From Gemmobacter sp. (lineage in GTDB: Bacteria > Pseudomonadota > Alphaproteobacteria > Rhodobacterales > Rhodobacteraceae): DNA of 64,000 nt. Under the pieces are notes generated by a model. The model made no database searches. It was not told the origin of the DNA and worked only from the letters and a program-made list of their open reading frames with translations. The DNA lies in the NCBI RefSeq assembly GCF_034676705.1, contig NZ_JAUCBS010000013.1:3080501-3144500 (forward strand), read 5' to 3'. Positions 49,771 to 58,364 of the stretch are shown piece by piece; positions within the stretch are counted from its first letter, which is position 1; each line of letters begins with the position of its first letter. A program made the translations under genes and the position numbers.

Positions 49771-51000
49771 ATGCAGACACGGGATGGGCGGACACGGCTG
49801 GAAGGCCTGCTGCGGCAGGGCGAACGGGTGTTCATGGGCGGATCCGCCGGAGAGGTGATTCCCCTGACCGACGCCCTGGCCGCCGGCCGCCTGCCCCCGT
49901 TCGAGCTGATCACCAGCCTGGTTCCCGGCGTCAACCCGGCCCCTGCGGGCCTGCCGCCCGGCATGCAGCTGACCAATCCGTTTCCGCTGGGGCCCGTCGG
50001 CCGGCATCTGCCGCTGTCCTATGGCGGCTATTGCAACTGGCTGGCGGGGCAGCGGTTTGACACCTGCGTGGTGCAGGTGGCGCCGCCGCGCCGGGGGCGG
50101 ATGGCCTCGCTGGGCGTCGCGGCGGAATTCGCGCCGGTGGTGCTGCGTCGGTCGGCACGCATCATCGCGGTGGTGAACGAGGCGATGCCCGACCTGCCCG
50201 ATGCCGCCCATCTGGATCTGGATCGCGCGGCCGAGGTGATCGGGCTGGATTTCGCCTTGCGCGAAAGCGCCGCCGGCGCGCCCAGTGCCATGGCACAGGC
50301 GATTGCCGGGCATATCGCGCGCTTCATCGGCAATGGCGCGGCGGTGCAGGTCGGGCTGGGCAAGGTGCCCGATGCCTTGCTGGCCCGGCTGGCCGACCGT
50401 CGCGGGCTGCGCATCCAGTCGGGAATGGTGTCCGACAGCATCCGCCCGCTGGCCGAAGGCGGCGCGCTGGATCCGCGCTGGCTGCACACCAGCTGCGTGC
50501 AGGTCGGAACGGCGGCGCATTACGGCTGGCTGCGCGGGCGGGCCGGATTTGCCGTGCTGGGCTGCGACATCACCCATGATCCGGCGGTGCTGGCGCGGGC
50601 GGGCGGGCTGATCGCGGTCAACGGTGCGATCGAGGTGGATCTGTTCGGGCAGGCCAATCTGGAAATGGCCAATGGCCGTCCGATCAGCAGCGTGGGGGGC
50701 GCGGCGGATTTCGCCCGCGCGGCAACGCTGGATCCGGCCGGGTGCAGCATCATCGGGCTGCCGGCGACGGTGCCGGGCACCGAGGCCTCGCGCATCGTGG
50801 CGCGGCTGGGCGGGGTGGTGTCGCTGCCGCGCCACGATGTCGGGCTGGTGGTGACCGAACATGGCGTGGCCGACCTGCGTGGACAGGATGCCGAAGGCCG
50901 GGCCGAACGGCTGATCGCGGTGGCGGCCCCGCAACATCGGGCAGACCTGGCCGCCGCCTGGGACCGGATGGCACGGCCCCGGGGGGGCCGCGCCGGGTAG
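49771..51000 (+). CDS. Acetyl-CoA hydrolase/4-hydroxybutyrate CoA-transferase-like protein
   Basis: The 409-residue protein has two CoA-transferase domains (N-terminal GLLRQGERVFMGGSAGEVIPLTDAL; C-terminal with ATVPGTEASRIV and VTEHGVADLRG). The catalytic Glu lies in VNGAIEVDLFGQAN, as in 4-hydroxybutyrate CoA-transferase and Cat1. It probably transfers CoA from acetyl-CoA to a hydroxy acid. The gene has its own promoter region with operator D. It converges on the alcohol dehydrogenase gene with only 1 bp between stop codons. Confidence 0.88.
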   Translation: MQTRDGRTRLEGLLRQGERVFMGGSAGEVIPLTDALAAGRLPPFELITSLVPGVNPAPAGLPPGMQLTNPFPLGPVGRHLPLSYGGYCNWLAGQRFDTCVVQVAPPRRGRMASLGVAAEFAPVVLRRSARIIAVVNEAMPDLPDAAHLDLDRAAEVIGLDFALRESAAGAPSAMAQAIAGHIARFIGNGAAVQVGLGKVPDALLARLADRRGLRIQSGMVSDSIRPLAEGGALDPRWLHTSCVQVGTAAHYGWLRGRAGFAVLGCDITHDPAVLARAGGLIAVNGAIEVDLFGQANLEMANGRPISSVGGAADFARAATLDPAGCSIIGLPATVPGTEASRIVARLGGVVSLPRHDVGLVVTEHGVADLRGQDAEGRAERLIAVAAPQHRADLAAAWDRMARPRGGRAG

Positions 51001-51001
51001 A

Positions 51002-52048
51002 TCAGACCAGCACGATCCGGCCCGTCACCTCGCCATGTTCCAGCCGTTCCATCGCCTGGTTGGCATGATCGCGCGCCATGCAACTGACGGGAACCGCCTT
51101 CAGCTTGCCGCTGTTGGCCAGCTCGATCACCGCCGTCATGTCGGCAAAGCTGCCGGTGGCCGACCCGATGATCGACCGGGGGCGAAAGATCATGCCGGCG
51201 GTCGACAGCGCGATTTCGCCGCCGCCCACCCCCACCAGGACCAGCTTGCCCCCGCGTCCCAGCACATCCAGCCCGGTCTGGGTGGTTTTGCCGTTGTTCA
51301 CCAGATCGATGCAGGCGGCGGGCGGGCCGCCGGCAATGCGATGCACCTCGGCGATCAGGTCGGGGCCGGCGGGGACAAAGGCAGTGGCCCCTGCCGCCAT
51401 CACCGCATCGCGCTTGGCAGGGTTGATGTCGGTCACGATGACCGAACTGTGCCCCAGCGCCTGCAACATGCGCAGCGCGGCAAAGCCCAGGCCCCCTGCC
51501 CCGATCAGCAGGATGGAGGCCGCCCTGTCGATCTCGCCCAGCTTGCGGATGGCGGAATGCACGGTGATGCCCGAACAGGCAAAGGTCACCGCCACCGCCG
51601 GATCGACCGTGCCATAATCGAACAGATAGCGCGGATGCGGCAGCAAGACGTGCGAGCCGAACCCGCCATGGTGGATCACCCCGATGGCATGCGGCTTGTC
51701 GCACAGGTTTTCCTCGCCCCGCGCGCACACCGCACAGGTGCCGCAGCCCATCCAGGGGTAGACCACGCGTTTGTCACCGACCTTGACCCCCTGCGCATCG
51801 GGGCCGATGGCCACCACCTCGCCCAGCACCTCGTGCCCGGGGGCGCGGGGCAGCGTGACGCCGCGGTCCAGGATGTTCAGCTTTTTCCCGCCGCCCAGAT
51901 CGTATTCGCCCTTCCACAGGTGCAGATCCGAATGGCACACGCCGCAATGCGTGACGCGGATCAGCACCTCGGTTCCCTGCGGGACCGGATCGGCCTGTTC
52001 GATCTTCTGCAACGGCTTGCCAGGCGCGACGATGGCCCAAAGTTCCAT
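51002..52048 (-). CDS. Zinc-dependent alcohol dehydrogenase
   Basis: The 348-residue protein is a zinc MDR alcohol dehydrogenase. Catalytic zinc ligands are Cys in HCGVCHSDLHLW and the GHE of LPRAPGHEVLGEV, with the structural zinc cysteines in CGTCAVCARGEENLC. The NAD site is LIGAGGLGFAALRML. It should oxidise an alcohol, such as the one freed by ester hydrolysis, to an aldehyde for the ALDH. It is 46 bp downstream of the DctM gene of TRAP system 2 on the same strand. Confidence 0.92.
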   Translation of the reverse strand: MELWAIVAPGKPLQKIEQADPVPQGTEVLIRVTHCGVCHSDLHLWKGEYDLGGGKKLNILDRGVTLPRAPGHEVLGEVVAIGPDAQGVKVGDKRVVYPWMGCGTCAVCARGEENLCDKPHAIGVIHHGGFGSHVLLPHPRYLFDYGTVDPAVAVTFACSGITVHSAIRKLGEIDRAASILLIGAGGLGFAALRMLQALGHSSVIVTDINPAKRDAVMAAGATAFVPAGPDLIAEVHRIAGGPPAACIDLVNNGKTTQTGLDVLGRGGKLVLVGVGGGEIALSTAGMIFRPRSIIGSATGSFADMTAVIELANSGKLKAVPVSCMARDHANQAMERLEHGEVTGRIVLV

Positions 52049-52094
52049 GATATCCTCCCTTCGGATCAGGATTGGTTGACGGTTGCGCGGCGCA

Positions 52095-53402
52095 TCATTT
52101 CATCAGCGCCGGCAGGAACAGGGTGAACCCGGGAAAGGCCAGCAGCACCGCCACCACCACCAGATCCGCGACCAGAAACCACGCCACCCCGCGAAAGATC
52201 CGCCCCAGGGCGATGCGGCTGCCGACGACGTTCTTGATGACGAACACGTTCAGCCCGATGGGCGGGGTGATCATGCCGATCTCCAGCAGCTTGGCCACCA
52301 GAATGCCGAACCACAGCAGATCGAACCCCGCCGACCGCGCGACCGGCAGCAGGATGGGCAGCGTCAGCAGCATGGCGCCCATCGGATCGAGGAACATGCC
52401 CAGGATCAGATAGATCACCACGATGCCCAGCATCAGCATGACCGGGTCCGACGCCAGCGCCACGATGGTATCGGCGATATACCTGTCCGCCCCCGACAGG
52501 GTGACGAAGCGGCCCAGCAGGTTGGCCCCGATGGCGATCACGAAGATGGCCGAAGTGGTCACGAAGGTCTCGATCAGCGACACGCGGAACCGCTGCCAGG
52601 TCAGTTCGCGGTTGGCCAGCGCGATCAGCGCGCACAGCACGGCCCCCACGGCGCCCGCCTCGGTCGGGGTGAAAAGGCCGGCGAACAGCCCGCCGAACAC
52701 CAGCACCGCCAGCACCAGGACCGGCCCCACCTTGGCCAGCACGCGCAACCTGTCGGCCAGCGTGTAGCTTTCGGTCAGGCGAGGGGCGGCCGATGGGCTG
52801 ACCATGGCCCAGATCACCACGACCGCCACATAGGACACCGCCGTCAGCACGCCGACGCCCACCCCGCCAAGGAACAGGTCGCCAACCGGCACCTGGGCGA
52901 TGATGCCATAGATGATCAGCAGAATGCTGGGCGGGATCAGCGCGCCGATGGTTCCGGCCGCCGCCACGGTTCCGGTGGCCAGCCGGTCATCATACCCCGC
53001 GCGCATCATTTCCGGCACCGCGATACGGCCCATCGCGGCGGCGCAGGCCACCGACGACCCGGTGACCGAGGCAAAGCCGGCCGCCCCGAACACCGACGCC
53101 ACGGCCAGCCCGCCCGGCAGGCGCACCAGCCAGACCCGCGCCGCCTGGAACAGGCCACGGGTGATGCCGGTGTGGTAGGCCAGGAATCCCATCATCAGGA
53201 ACATCGGCACCGAGCTGAGCTGCCAGTTGGCCGCAAAGCTGTAGGGGATCACCTTCAGCGCGCCGATGGCGGCCTTCCAGCCGAACAGGCTCCAGATCCC
53301 GGCAAAGGGAACGGCGATCAGCGCCGCCCCGATCGGAACCCGCAGCGCGATCAGGACCAGCAGAACGCCGATCAGCAGCACACCCGTCTGGGGATCGGTC
53401 AT
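52095..53402 (-). CDS. TRAP transporter large membrane subunit (DctM), system 2
   Basis: The 435-residue channel subunit is a paralogue of the DctM at 29028-30335, sharing blocks such as GSSVACAAAMGRIAVPEM, TVAAAGTIGALIPPSILLIIYG and LGIVVIYLILGMFLDP. It has the typical C-terminal LEIGMITPPIGLNVFVIKNVVG. It forms the second TRAP system with the DctQ and DctP genes just upstream. Start overlaps the DctQ stop by 4 bp. Confidence 0.93.
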   Translation of the reverse strand: MTDPQTGVLLIGVLLVLIALRVPIGAALIAVPFAGIWSLFGWKAAIGALKVIPYSFAANWQLSSVPMFLMMGFLAYHTGITRGLFQAARVWLVRLPGGLAVASVFGAAGFASVTGSSVACAAAMGRIAVPEMMRAGYDDRLATGTVAAAGTIGALIPPSILLIIYGIIAQVPVGDLFLGGVGVGVLTAVSYVAVVVIWAMVSPSAAPRLTESYTLADRLRVLAKVGPVLVLAVLVFGGLFAGLFTPTEAGAVGAVLCALIALANRELTWQRFRVSLIETFVTTSAIFVIAIGANLLGRFVTLSGADRYIADTIVALASDPVMLMLGIVVIYLILGMFLDPMGAMLLTLPILLPVARSAGFDLLWFGILVAKLLEIGMITPPIGLNVFVIKNVVGSRIALGRIFRGVAWFLVADLVVVAVLLAFPGFTLFLPALMK

Positions 53403-53941
53403 TTCGCCGGCTCCCCGTATTCTTCGGCGCCTTCCATCTGCTCGGGCACCAGCGGATGCCCGCCCAGATAGGCGACGAATTTCAGCACCAGATAGGCCGA
53501 CAGCAGCGCATAGCCCAAAGGCAGCGCGAAATAGCCGAACCAGATCGGGATCGCCATGTCCTTTTCGATCAGAAAGGTGCCAAGCACGGCCTTGGATTGC
53601 GCCTCGATCCAGGTGGCATAGGCGGTCACGGCAAAGATCGCGGCGGTCAGGGGATAGGTCCAGCCATACAGATGGCGGCGCAGGTTGGGCGGGAACTGGC
53701 CGGTCAGCACCTCGACCGAGATATGGCCGTCGAACCGTTCGACAAAGGCCAGCGGCAGACAGACCAGAAAGACCATGTAGTAGTTGGCGACGAAGGTGAT
53801 CGTTCCGACCAGCGGCCGGTTGAAAAAGGCCCGCATCACCACGTCCAGCGTGATATGGGCCATCATCGCCACAATGCAGACGCCGGCGATGATCCCGGTC
53901 ACCCGCGTCAGGGTATCCAGCAAACGTTTCAGGGCAAGCAT
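53399..53941 (-). CDS. TRAP transporter small membrane subunit (DctQ), system 2
   Basis: The 180-residue protein has four membrane helices and the DctQ loop LPLAFVERFDGHISVEVLTGQFP, closely like system 1. It lies 53 bp downstream of DctP. Its C-terminal tail is acidic. Confidence 0.88.
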   Translation of the reverse strand: MLALKRLLDTLTRVTGIIAGVCIVAMMAHITLDVVMRAFFNRPLVGTITFVANYYMVFLVCLPLAFVERFDGHISVEVLTGQFPPNLRRHLYGWTYPLTAAIFAVTAYATWIEAQSKAVLGTFLIEKDMAIPIWFGYFALPLGYALLSAYLVLKFVAYLGGHPLVPEQMEGAEEYGEPAK

Positions 53942-53994
53942 GTCAGGCTCCGTTCAGGCGCGCGGGGCCGCCGCGCGCCATGCGGGTTGCGGGA

Positions 53995-55143
53995 TCAGTC
54001 CATTCCGTGGGTGGCCGGATCGACCTTGGAGACCACTTCGTCCCAATACAGCTTTTCCAGACGGTCCACGTCGCCGATGCCGATATCGGCGGTCAGCCCC
54101 TTCCACTTGTCGATCAGGGCGCGAAAGGTCGCGATCTTGGCATCCACATTGGCCAGCTTGAACTGTTTGGTGAACTGGGCCGAGATGGTTGCCGTATCGG
54201 CATCGACGAACGCATCCGAGGCGCTGGCCAGCGTGGCGTCGCCTTCGTGAATGCGGATGCCCTTGGCCCTGGCGGCCGCCAGCCCTTCGACATCATCGGC
54301 GTGATAGGCAAAGATCGCCTCGGCCGACAGGCGGTTGGCAGCCCGCAGGATGCCGCTGCGCTGGTCGGGGGTGAACGCCTGCCAGACATCGCGGTTGACG
54401 TTGGCGGCACCAAGCCCCGCGAACACGCCGCCCGGGGCAACCATCGTCACATCGGTCGACACATCGACATAGCGCCCGCCGACCAGATCGCCCAAGGGGC
54501 TGATGGTGCAATCCACGATCCCCTGGCTCATGGCATCATAGGTTTCGTTGCCCGGCACGGTCACGGATGCGCCGCCCATCGCCTCGGACCAGCGGGCCCA
54601 GTTGGCAGCGCCGGCGCGGAAGCGCTTGCCCCTGGCATCTTCGGCGGTGCTGATCGGCTTGGTGCAGAGCAGCCGGTAGGGCGGGGTCGAGGCGCCGGTC
54701 AGGTAGACCTGGTTGTTCGCCTTCATCTGCGCCAGGCATTCGGGGCAGTTCAGCAGGGTGTATTCCATGGTCGCCCCGGTCATCGCCGCGCCGGGCAGCG
54801 GGCCGGTGGCGCCCTTGGTCGCCAGCATCGACAGGTTGGCAACCAGGTTCACCTCGGAAAACTCGACCGGGTGATAGGGGAACACGACAAAGCCGATGTC
54901 GGTCAGGCCATCGCGCACGCCGCCGGCGGTTTCGGCCAGGGTCAGCAGCGACATGGCATAGACGCGCGCATCCAGCCCCACATCGGATTTCAGGCGGCCC
55001 GCAAAGCCGACAAGCGGTTCATAGGCGGCATAAACCTCTGGCAAGCCCAGCGCGATGCGCAGGGTCTGCGCCTGCACCGCTGCGCCGGGGATGGCAGCCA
55101 GAACCGAAAGGCCGGCGGCGAAAAGTCCGTGTCGTGGAGTCAT
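53995..55143 (-). CDS. TRAP transporter substrate-binding protein (DctP family), system 2
   Basis: The 382-residue protein has a signal peptide (MTPRHGLFAAGLSVLAAIPGAAVQA) and a TRAP binding domain paralogous to that at 27291-28427 (MSLLTLAETAGGVRDGLTDIGFVVFPYHPVEFSE). It keeps the same four cysteines (NCPEC, LCTKP, VDCTI), a pattern worth noting in a periplasmic protein. It begins the TRAP 2 operon (DctP-DctQ-DctM-ADH), under operator E. The ligand may be the same as, or an analogue of, that of system 1. Confidence 0.9.
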   Translation of the reverse strand: MTPRHGLFAAGLSVLAAIPGAAVQAQTLRIALGLPEVYAAYEPLVGFAGRLKSDVGLDARVYAMSLLTLAETAGGVRDGLTDIGFVVFPYHPVEFSEVNLVANLSMLATKGATGPLPGAAMTGATMEYTLLNCPECLAQMKANNQVYLTGASTPPYRLLCTKPISTAEDARGKRFRAGAANWARWSEAMGGASVTVPGNETYDAMSQGIVDCTISPLGDLVGGRYVDVSTDVTMVAPGGVFAGLGAANVNRDVWQAFTPDQRSGILRAANRLSAEAIFAYHADDVEGLAAARAKGIRIHEGDATLASASDAFVDADTATISAQFTKQFKLANVDAKIATFRALIDKWKGLTADIGIGDVDRLEKLYWDEVVSKVDPATHGMD

Positions 55144-55250
55144 GTGGTCCTCCCAGGGTGTGAACCGGCAGGCCGTCGCCTGTCCGGGGCGTCGACATGG
55201 CCGGTCCAGGGTGCCGGCCTTGGGTGATTCTGATAGTCTATAGTATGATG

Positions 55251-55271
55251 ATTTTAAAGGTCTGATATTTA
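55251..55271 (-). promoter_or_regulatory. Island operator site E upstream of TRAP system 2
   Basis: On the minus strand AAATATCAGACCTTTAAAATC lies 108 bp upstream of the DctP start and overlaps the stop codon of the quinone-oxidoreductase gene (55269-55271). It shares 15 of 15 leading bases with site D. Confidence 0.7.
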
Positions 55272-56276
55272 AGAATGCCCGCAAAGTTCCGGGCAAACCA
55301 TCAGCACCGACTTGCCAAAGTGGCGCCGGCCCAGAATGTCGCGGTAGCCTTCGGCCGCCTGATCGAACCGATAGACCTGCCCGACCCGGGGTTTCAGCCG
55401 GCCTGCCGCCACATCGTCCAGCATCTGCTGAAACTCTGCCTGGCCGCGACCGGCGGTCGTTTCGATGGCCAGCCGCGCCTCGACCCCGATGACCGAGATC
55501 ATCTTGACCAGCATCACATTGGTGCGCGCCACCGCCGGCTGGCCCGAGGTAAAGCCGACCACCAGGATCCGCCCCCCCGGCGCAATGCAGCGCATCGAAT
55601 CGTCAAAGAGGCGGCCCCCGACCGGATCGAACACCACATCGGCCCCCCGCCCGCCGGTCAGCGCGCGCAGGCTGTCGCGCAGGTCGGCGGTGTCCAGGTC
55701 GATCACATGATCGGCGCCCAGATCCAGCAGCGGTTGCAACCGGGCCAGCCCGTGGCCGGTGGCAATCACCCGGGCGCCCCGGGCACGGCCGACCTGCACC
55801 GCAGCCAGCCCCACGCCCCCCGTTGCACCGTGAACCACCAGCACCTCGCCGGGTAAAAGCTGGCCACGGCTGCCAAGGGCATTGCAGGCCGTCCAGTAGT
55901 TCATCGGAAAGGCGGCCGCCTCGATCAGGCCCATGGCGGCGGGCACCGGGTGGACATTGCGTTCGGGCAGCACCGCAACCTCGGCCAGCCCGCCGCCCGC
56001 CAGTTCGATGGAAAAGGCCGCCACCCGGTCGCCCGGCGCAACCCGCGTCACCCCGGCACCGCAGGCGGTGACCACGCCCGACATTTCGCTGACCGGCACA
56101 TAGGGCAGCGGCGGGGTTTTCTGATAGGTGCCGTTCAGCACCAGCGTTTCGCCAAAGTTCAGCCCGGCGGCGGCAACGCGGATCTGCACCTCGCCCGGGC
56201 CGGGGCTGGGGGCGGGAATATCCTCGATGGCCATGGCAAAGGGCGTGCGGAACTCGCGGCAGACCCAGGCCTTCAT
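55269..56276 (-). CDS. NADPH:quinone oxidoreductase-like MDR protein
   Basis: The 335-residue protein is a zinc-free MDR oxidoreductase of the quinone reductase/crotonyl-CoA-reductase-like type. It has AAGLNFGETLVLNGTYQ, the cofactor site VHGATGGVGLAAVQVGRARGARV and VVFDPVGGRLFDDSMR. It probably reduces an enone or enoyl compound. It overlaps the CaiB-family gene by 4 bp, and its 3' end carries operator E for the following TRAP operon. Confidence 0.9.
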   Translation of the reverse strand: MKAWVCREFRTPFAMAIEDIPAPSPGPGEVQIRVAAAGLNFGETLVLNGTYQKTPPLPYVPVSEMSGVVTACGAGVTRVAPGDRVAAFSIELAGGGLAEVAVLPERNVHPVPAAMGLIEAAAFPMNYWTACNALGSRGQLLPGEVLVVHGATGGVGLAAVQVGRARGARVIATGHGLARLQPLLDLGADHVIDLDTADLRDSLRALTGGRGADVVFDPVGGRLFDDSMRCIAPGGRILVVGFTSGQPAVARTNVMLVKMISVIGVEARLAIETTAGRGQAEFQQMLDDVAAGRLKPRVGQVYRFDQAAEGYRDILGRRHFGKSVLMVCPELCGHS

Positions 56277-57442
56277 CGCCCGCCCCCTGCGGCCAGTTCG
56301 GCCAGAACCTCGGCCGTATGTTCGCCCAGCAACGGCGGATGGCGCCGGTAGGCGGCGGGCGAGGCGCCGAAATCCACCGGATGCACGGGTTGGCGAAAGC
56401 TGCCGTAGACCGGATGGTCATGGTCGGCCAGCACCCCGGCGGCCGCGATGATCGGATCCTCGGCAATGGTGGCGGCGGTGTTGACCGGGGCATAGACCGC
56501 ATCCTCGGCCGCCAGCCGCGCCAGCCAATGCGCGGTCTCGCCCTGGGCAAGGGCATCGGCGAACAGCCGGTTCAGATCGGCCGCATTGCGGAACCGGCTG
56601 CCGATCGAGTCAAAGCGCGGATCGCCGATCAGCTGCCCGATCCCCAATGCGCGGCAGCTGGCGGCGAATTCGTCGTTCGACACATGGCCGACCAGCACAT
56701 GACCATCGCGCGTGGCGAACACATATTGCACCCCGGCCAGCGTGCCCCCCGCCTGCACCCCCGGCCCGGTGAACGTGGCCGCCGGCATCGCCTCGGGCCA
56801 CAGAAAGGACAGCGCGGCCGACAACATGTTGACCTTCAGATGCTGCCCCTGCCCGGTCCGCAGGCGGTGCAGCAGGGCCGCCGTCACCCCCTGCCAGACC
56901 ACCAGCGAGGCGATCTTGTCGGTGACCGCGCTTTGCACCGTGCGCGGCTCGCCCGTGGTACGGTCGGCCTGCACGGCACAGAACCCCGCAATCCCCTGCG
57001 ATACGATGTCATAGACCCGCCGCCCGCGCACCTGTTCCGCCTCGCCCAGACCGCTGAGCGACACATAGATCAGCCCCGGCGCCGTGCTGCGCAACGCCTC
57101 GTATCCCAGGCCCATGCGGTCCATCACGCCGGGGCGAAAGTTCTGCACGATGACATCCGCCGTGGCCGCCAGCCGCACCGCGCGGTCCAGATCGGCCGGA
57201 TCCTTGAGGTTCAGCACCACCGAGCGCTTGTTGCGGTTGATGTTGACGAACATCGTCGACATGTCGGGCACCCCGGCCCGCCGATACCCGACCTGCCGGG
57301 CCTGATCGCCCTGCGGCGTCTCGATCTTGATCACATCGGCGCCCTGGTCGGCCAGCAGCATGGTGGCCAGCGGCCCCGACAGCGTCGAACAGAATTCAAG
57401 AATGCGGAACCCCGCAAGCGGCCCCTGTGCCGGATGGTCCAT
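56273..57442 (-). CDS. CaiB/BaiF family (class III) CoA-transferase 2
   Basis: The 389-residue protein is a family III CoA-transferase. It opens GPLAGFRILEFCSTLSGPLATMLLADQGADVIKIE, keeps the catalytic Asp in VYDIVSQGIAGFCAVQA, and has the second-domain YVFATRDGHVLVGHVS. It would make a CoA thioester from a pathway acid. I start it at the ATG at 57442 (MDHPAQGP); earlier starts add 26 residues with no homologous character. It is divergent from GntR 2 across operator F. Confidence 0.91.
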   Translation of the reverse strand: MDHPAQGPLAGFRILEFCSTLSGPLATMLLADQGADVIKIETPQGDQARQVGYRRAGVPDMSTMFVNINRNKRSVVLNLKDPADLDRAVRLAATADVIVQNFRPGVMDRMGLGYEALRSTAPGLIYVSLSGLGEAEQVRGRRVYDIVSQGIAGFCAVQADRTTGEPRTVQSAVTDKIASLVVWQGVTAALLHRLRTGQGQHLKVNMLSAALSFLWPEAMPAATFTGPGVQAGGTLAGVQYVFATRDGHVLVGHVSNDEFAASCRALGIGQLIGDPRFDSIGSRFRNAADLNRLFADALAQGETAHWLARLAAEDAVYAPVNTAATIAEDPIIAAAGVLADHDHPVYGSFRQPVHPVDFGASPAAYRRHPPLLGEHTAEVLAELAAGGGR

Positions 57443-57542
57443 GACGTTCCCCCGCTGCGCAGCCCTGCCCGCCGGTCGGCGATGCGGCTCCCTGGCTGCC
57501 ATGATCGGGAAGGTAGTCACTCAAAAGGTAGCGAGTCAATAA

Positions 57543-57567
57543 CATTAAACCATATGACCATTAAACC
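57543..57567 (+). promoter_or_regulatory. Island operator site F upstream of GntR 2 and CoA-transferase 2
   Basis: CCATATGACCATTAAACC (57550-57567) lies in an AT-rich divergent promoter region and carries the GACC-WTTWA motif seen at sites A, C, D and E. A CATTAAACC unit is repeated at 57543-57551 and 57559-57567. This is the weakest of the six matches. Confidence 0.5.
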
Positions 57568-57637
57568 GATGACTTGTTTCCGGCGCCGACCTGCGCGAAC
57601 ATCGGGCCATGGCCGATCGGGCCGCAAGGACACGCCG

Positions 57638-58330
57638 GTGATCGAACCCGTCATTCAGGAAAAGTCGTTCGAGGCGCTGGCCAGCCAGATCAAGGCGCAG
57701 ATCATGGATGGCAGCATCGCCGCCGGCGAAATGCTGAACGAACGCGCGCTGATCGACCTGTCGGGGCTAAGCCGCGGTTCCGTGCGCGAGGCGCTGCGCG
57801 TGCTGGAAACGCAAGGGCTGGTCGAAACCCGGCGCGGCCGCAATGGCGGCTGGGTCGTGGTGCGGCCGGGAACCCGGATCATGCTGGAATCGCTGGCATC
57901 CTATATCCGGCAGGGCAACCCCACGCTGCGCGTGCTGATGGAAACGGTCGAGATGTTCGAACCGGCCATGGCCGCGCTGGCGGCCCGTCACCGCACGCGC
58001 GAGGATATTGCCGCGATGGCCGAGGCCATCGGCGCCATGGAAAACGCCCCGACCAGCGAAGCCTTTATCCAGATGAACGGGCGCTGGCACGTGCGACTGG
58101 CGGATTCGGCACGCAACCCGATCATCGCGGCGCTGTATCGGGCGCTTGGCCCGTCGTTGCTGGACCCGCGGGTCGAAGGTTTCGTCACGGCCGAGGTGCG
58201 CGCCAACGTGATCCACGCCTCGCGCGCGATCCTCCAGGCGATCACCGACCAGGACGAACGCCTGGCCGCCGACCGCATGCGCAAGCATGTGGCGGCCTAT
58301 TTCCAGCTGCTGGCGCGGCTGGACGGCTGA
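57638..58330 (+). CDS. GntR-family (FadR-type) transcriptional regulator 2
   Basis: The 230-residue protein has a GntR winged helix (IKAQIMDGSIAAGEMLNERALIDLSGLSRGSVREALRVLETQGLVETRRGRNGGW) and a FCD domain (MNGRWHVRLADSARNPIIAALYRAL, RMRKHVAAYFQLL). A GTG at 57638 with AAGGA 8 nt upstream is the likely start; ATGs at 57554 and 57569 lie inside or next to operator F. It is divergent from CoA-transferase 2 and sits at the edge of the island, the classic position of a local regulator. It is the other candidate for the GACC sites. Confidence 0.9.
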   Translation: MIEPVIQEKSFEALASQIKAQIMDGSIAAGEMLNERALIDLSGLSRGSVREALRVLETQGLVETRRGRNGGWVVVRPGTRIMLESLASYIRQGNPTLRVLMETVEMFEPAMAALAARHRTREDIAAMAEAIGAMENAPTSEAFIQMNGRWHVRLADSARNPIIAALYRALGPSLLDPRVEGFVTAEVRANVIHASRAILQAITDQDERLAADRMRKHVAAYFQLLARLDG

Positions 58331-58364
58331 GGCCACAGGCGGGCGACCGCGACAGGCGCCCCCG

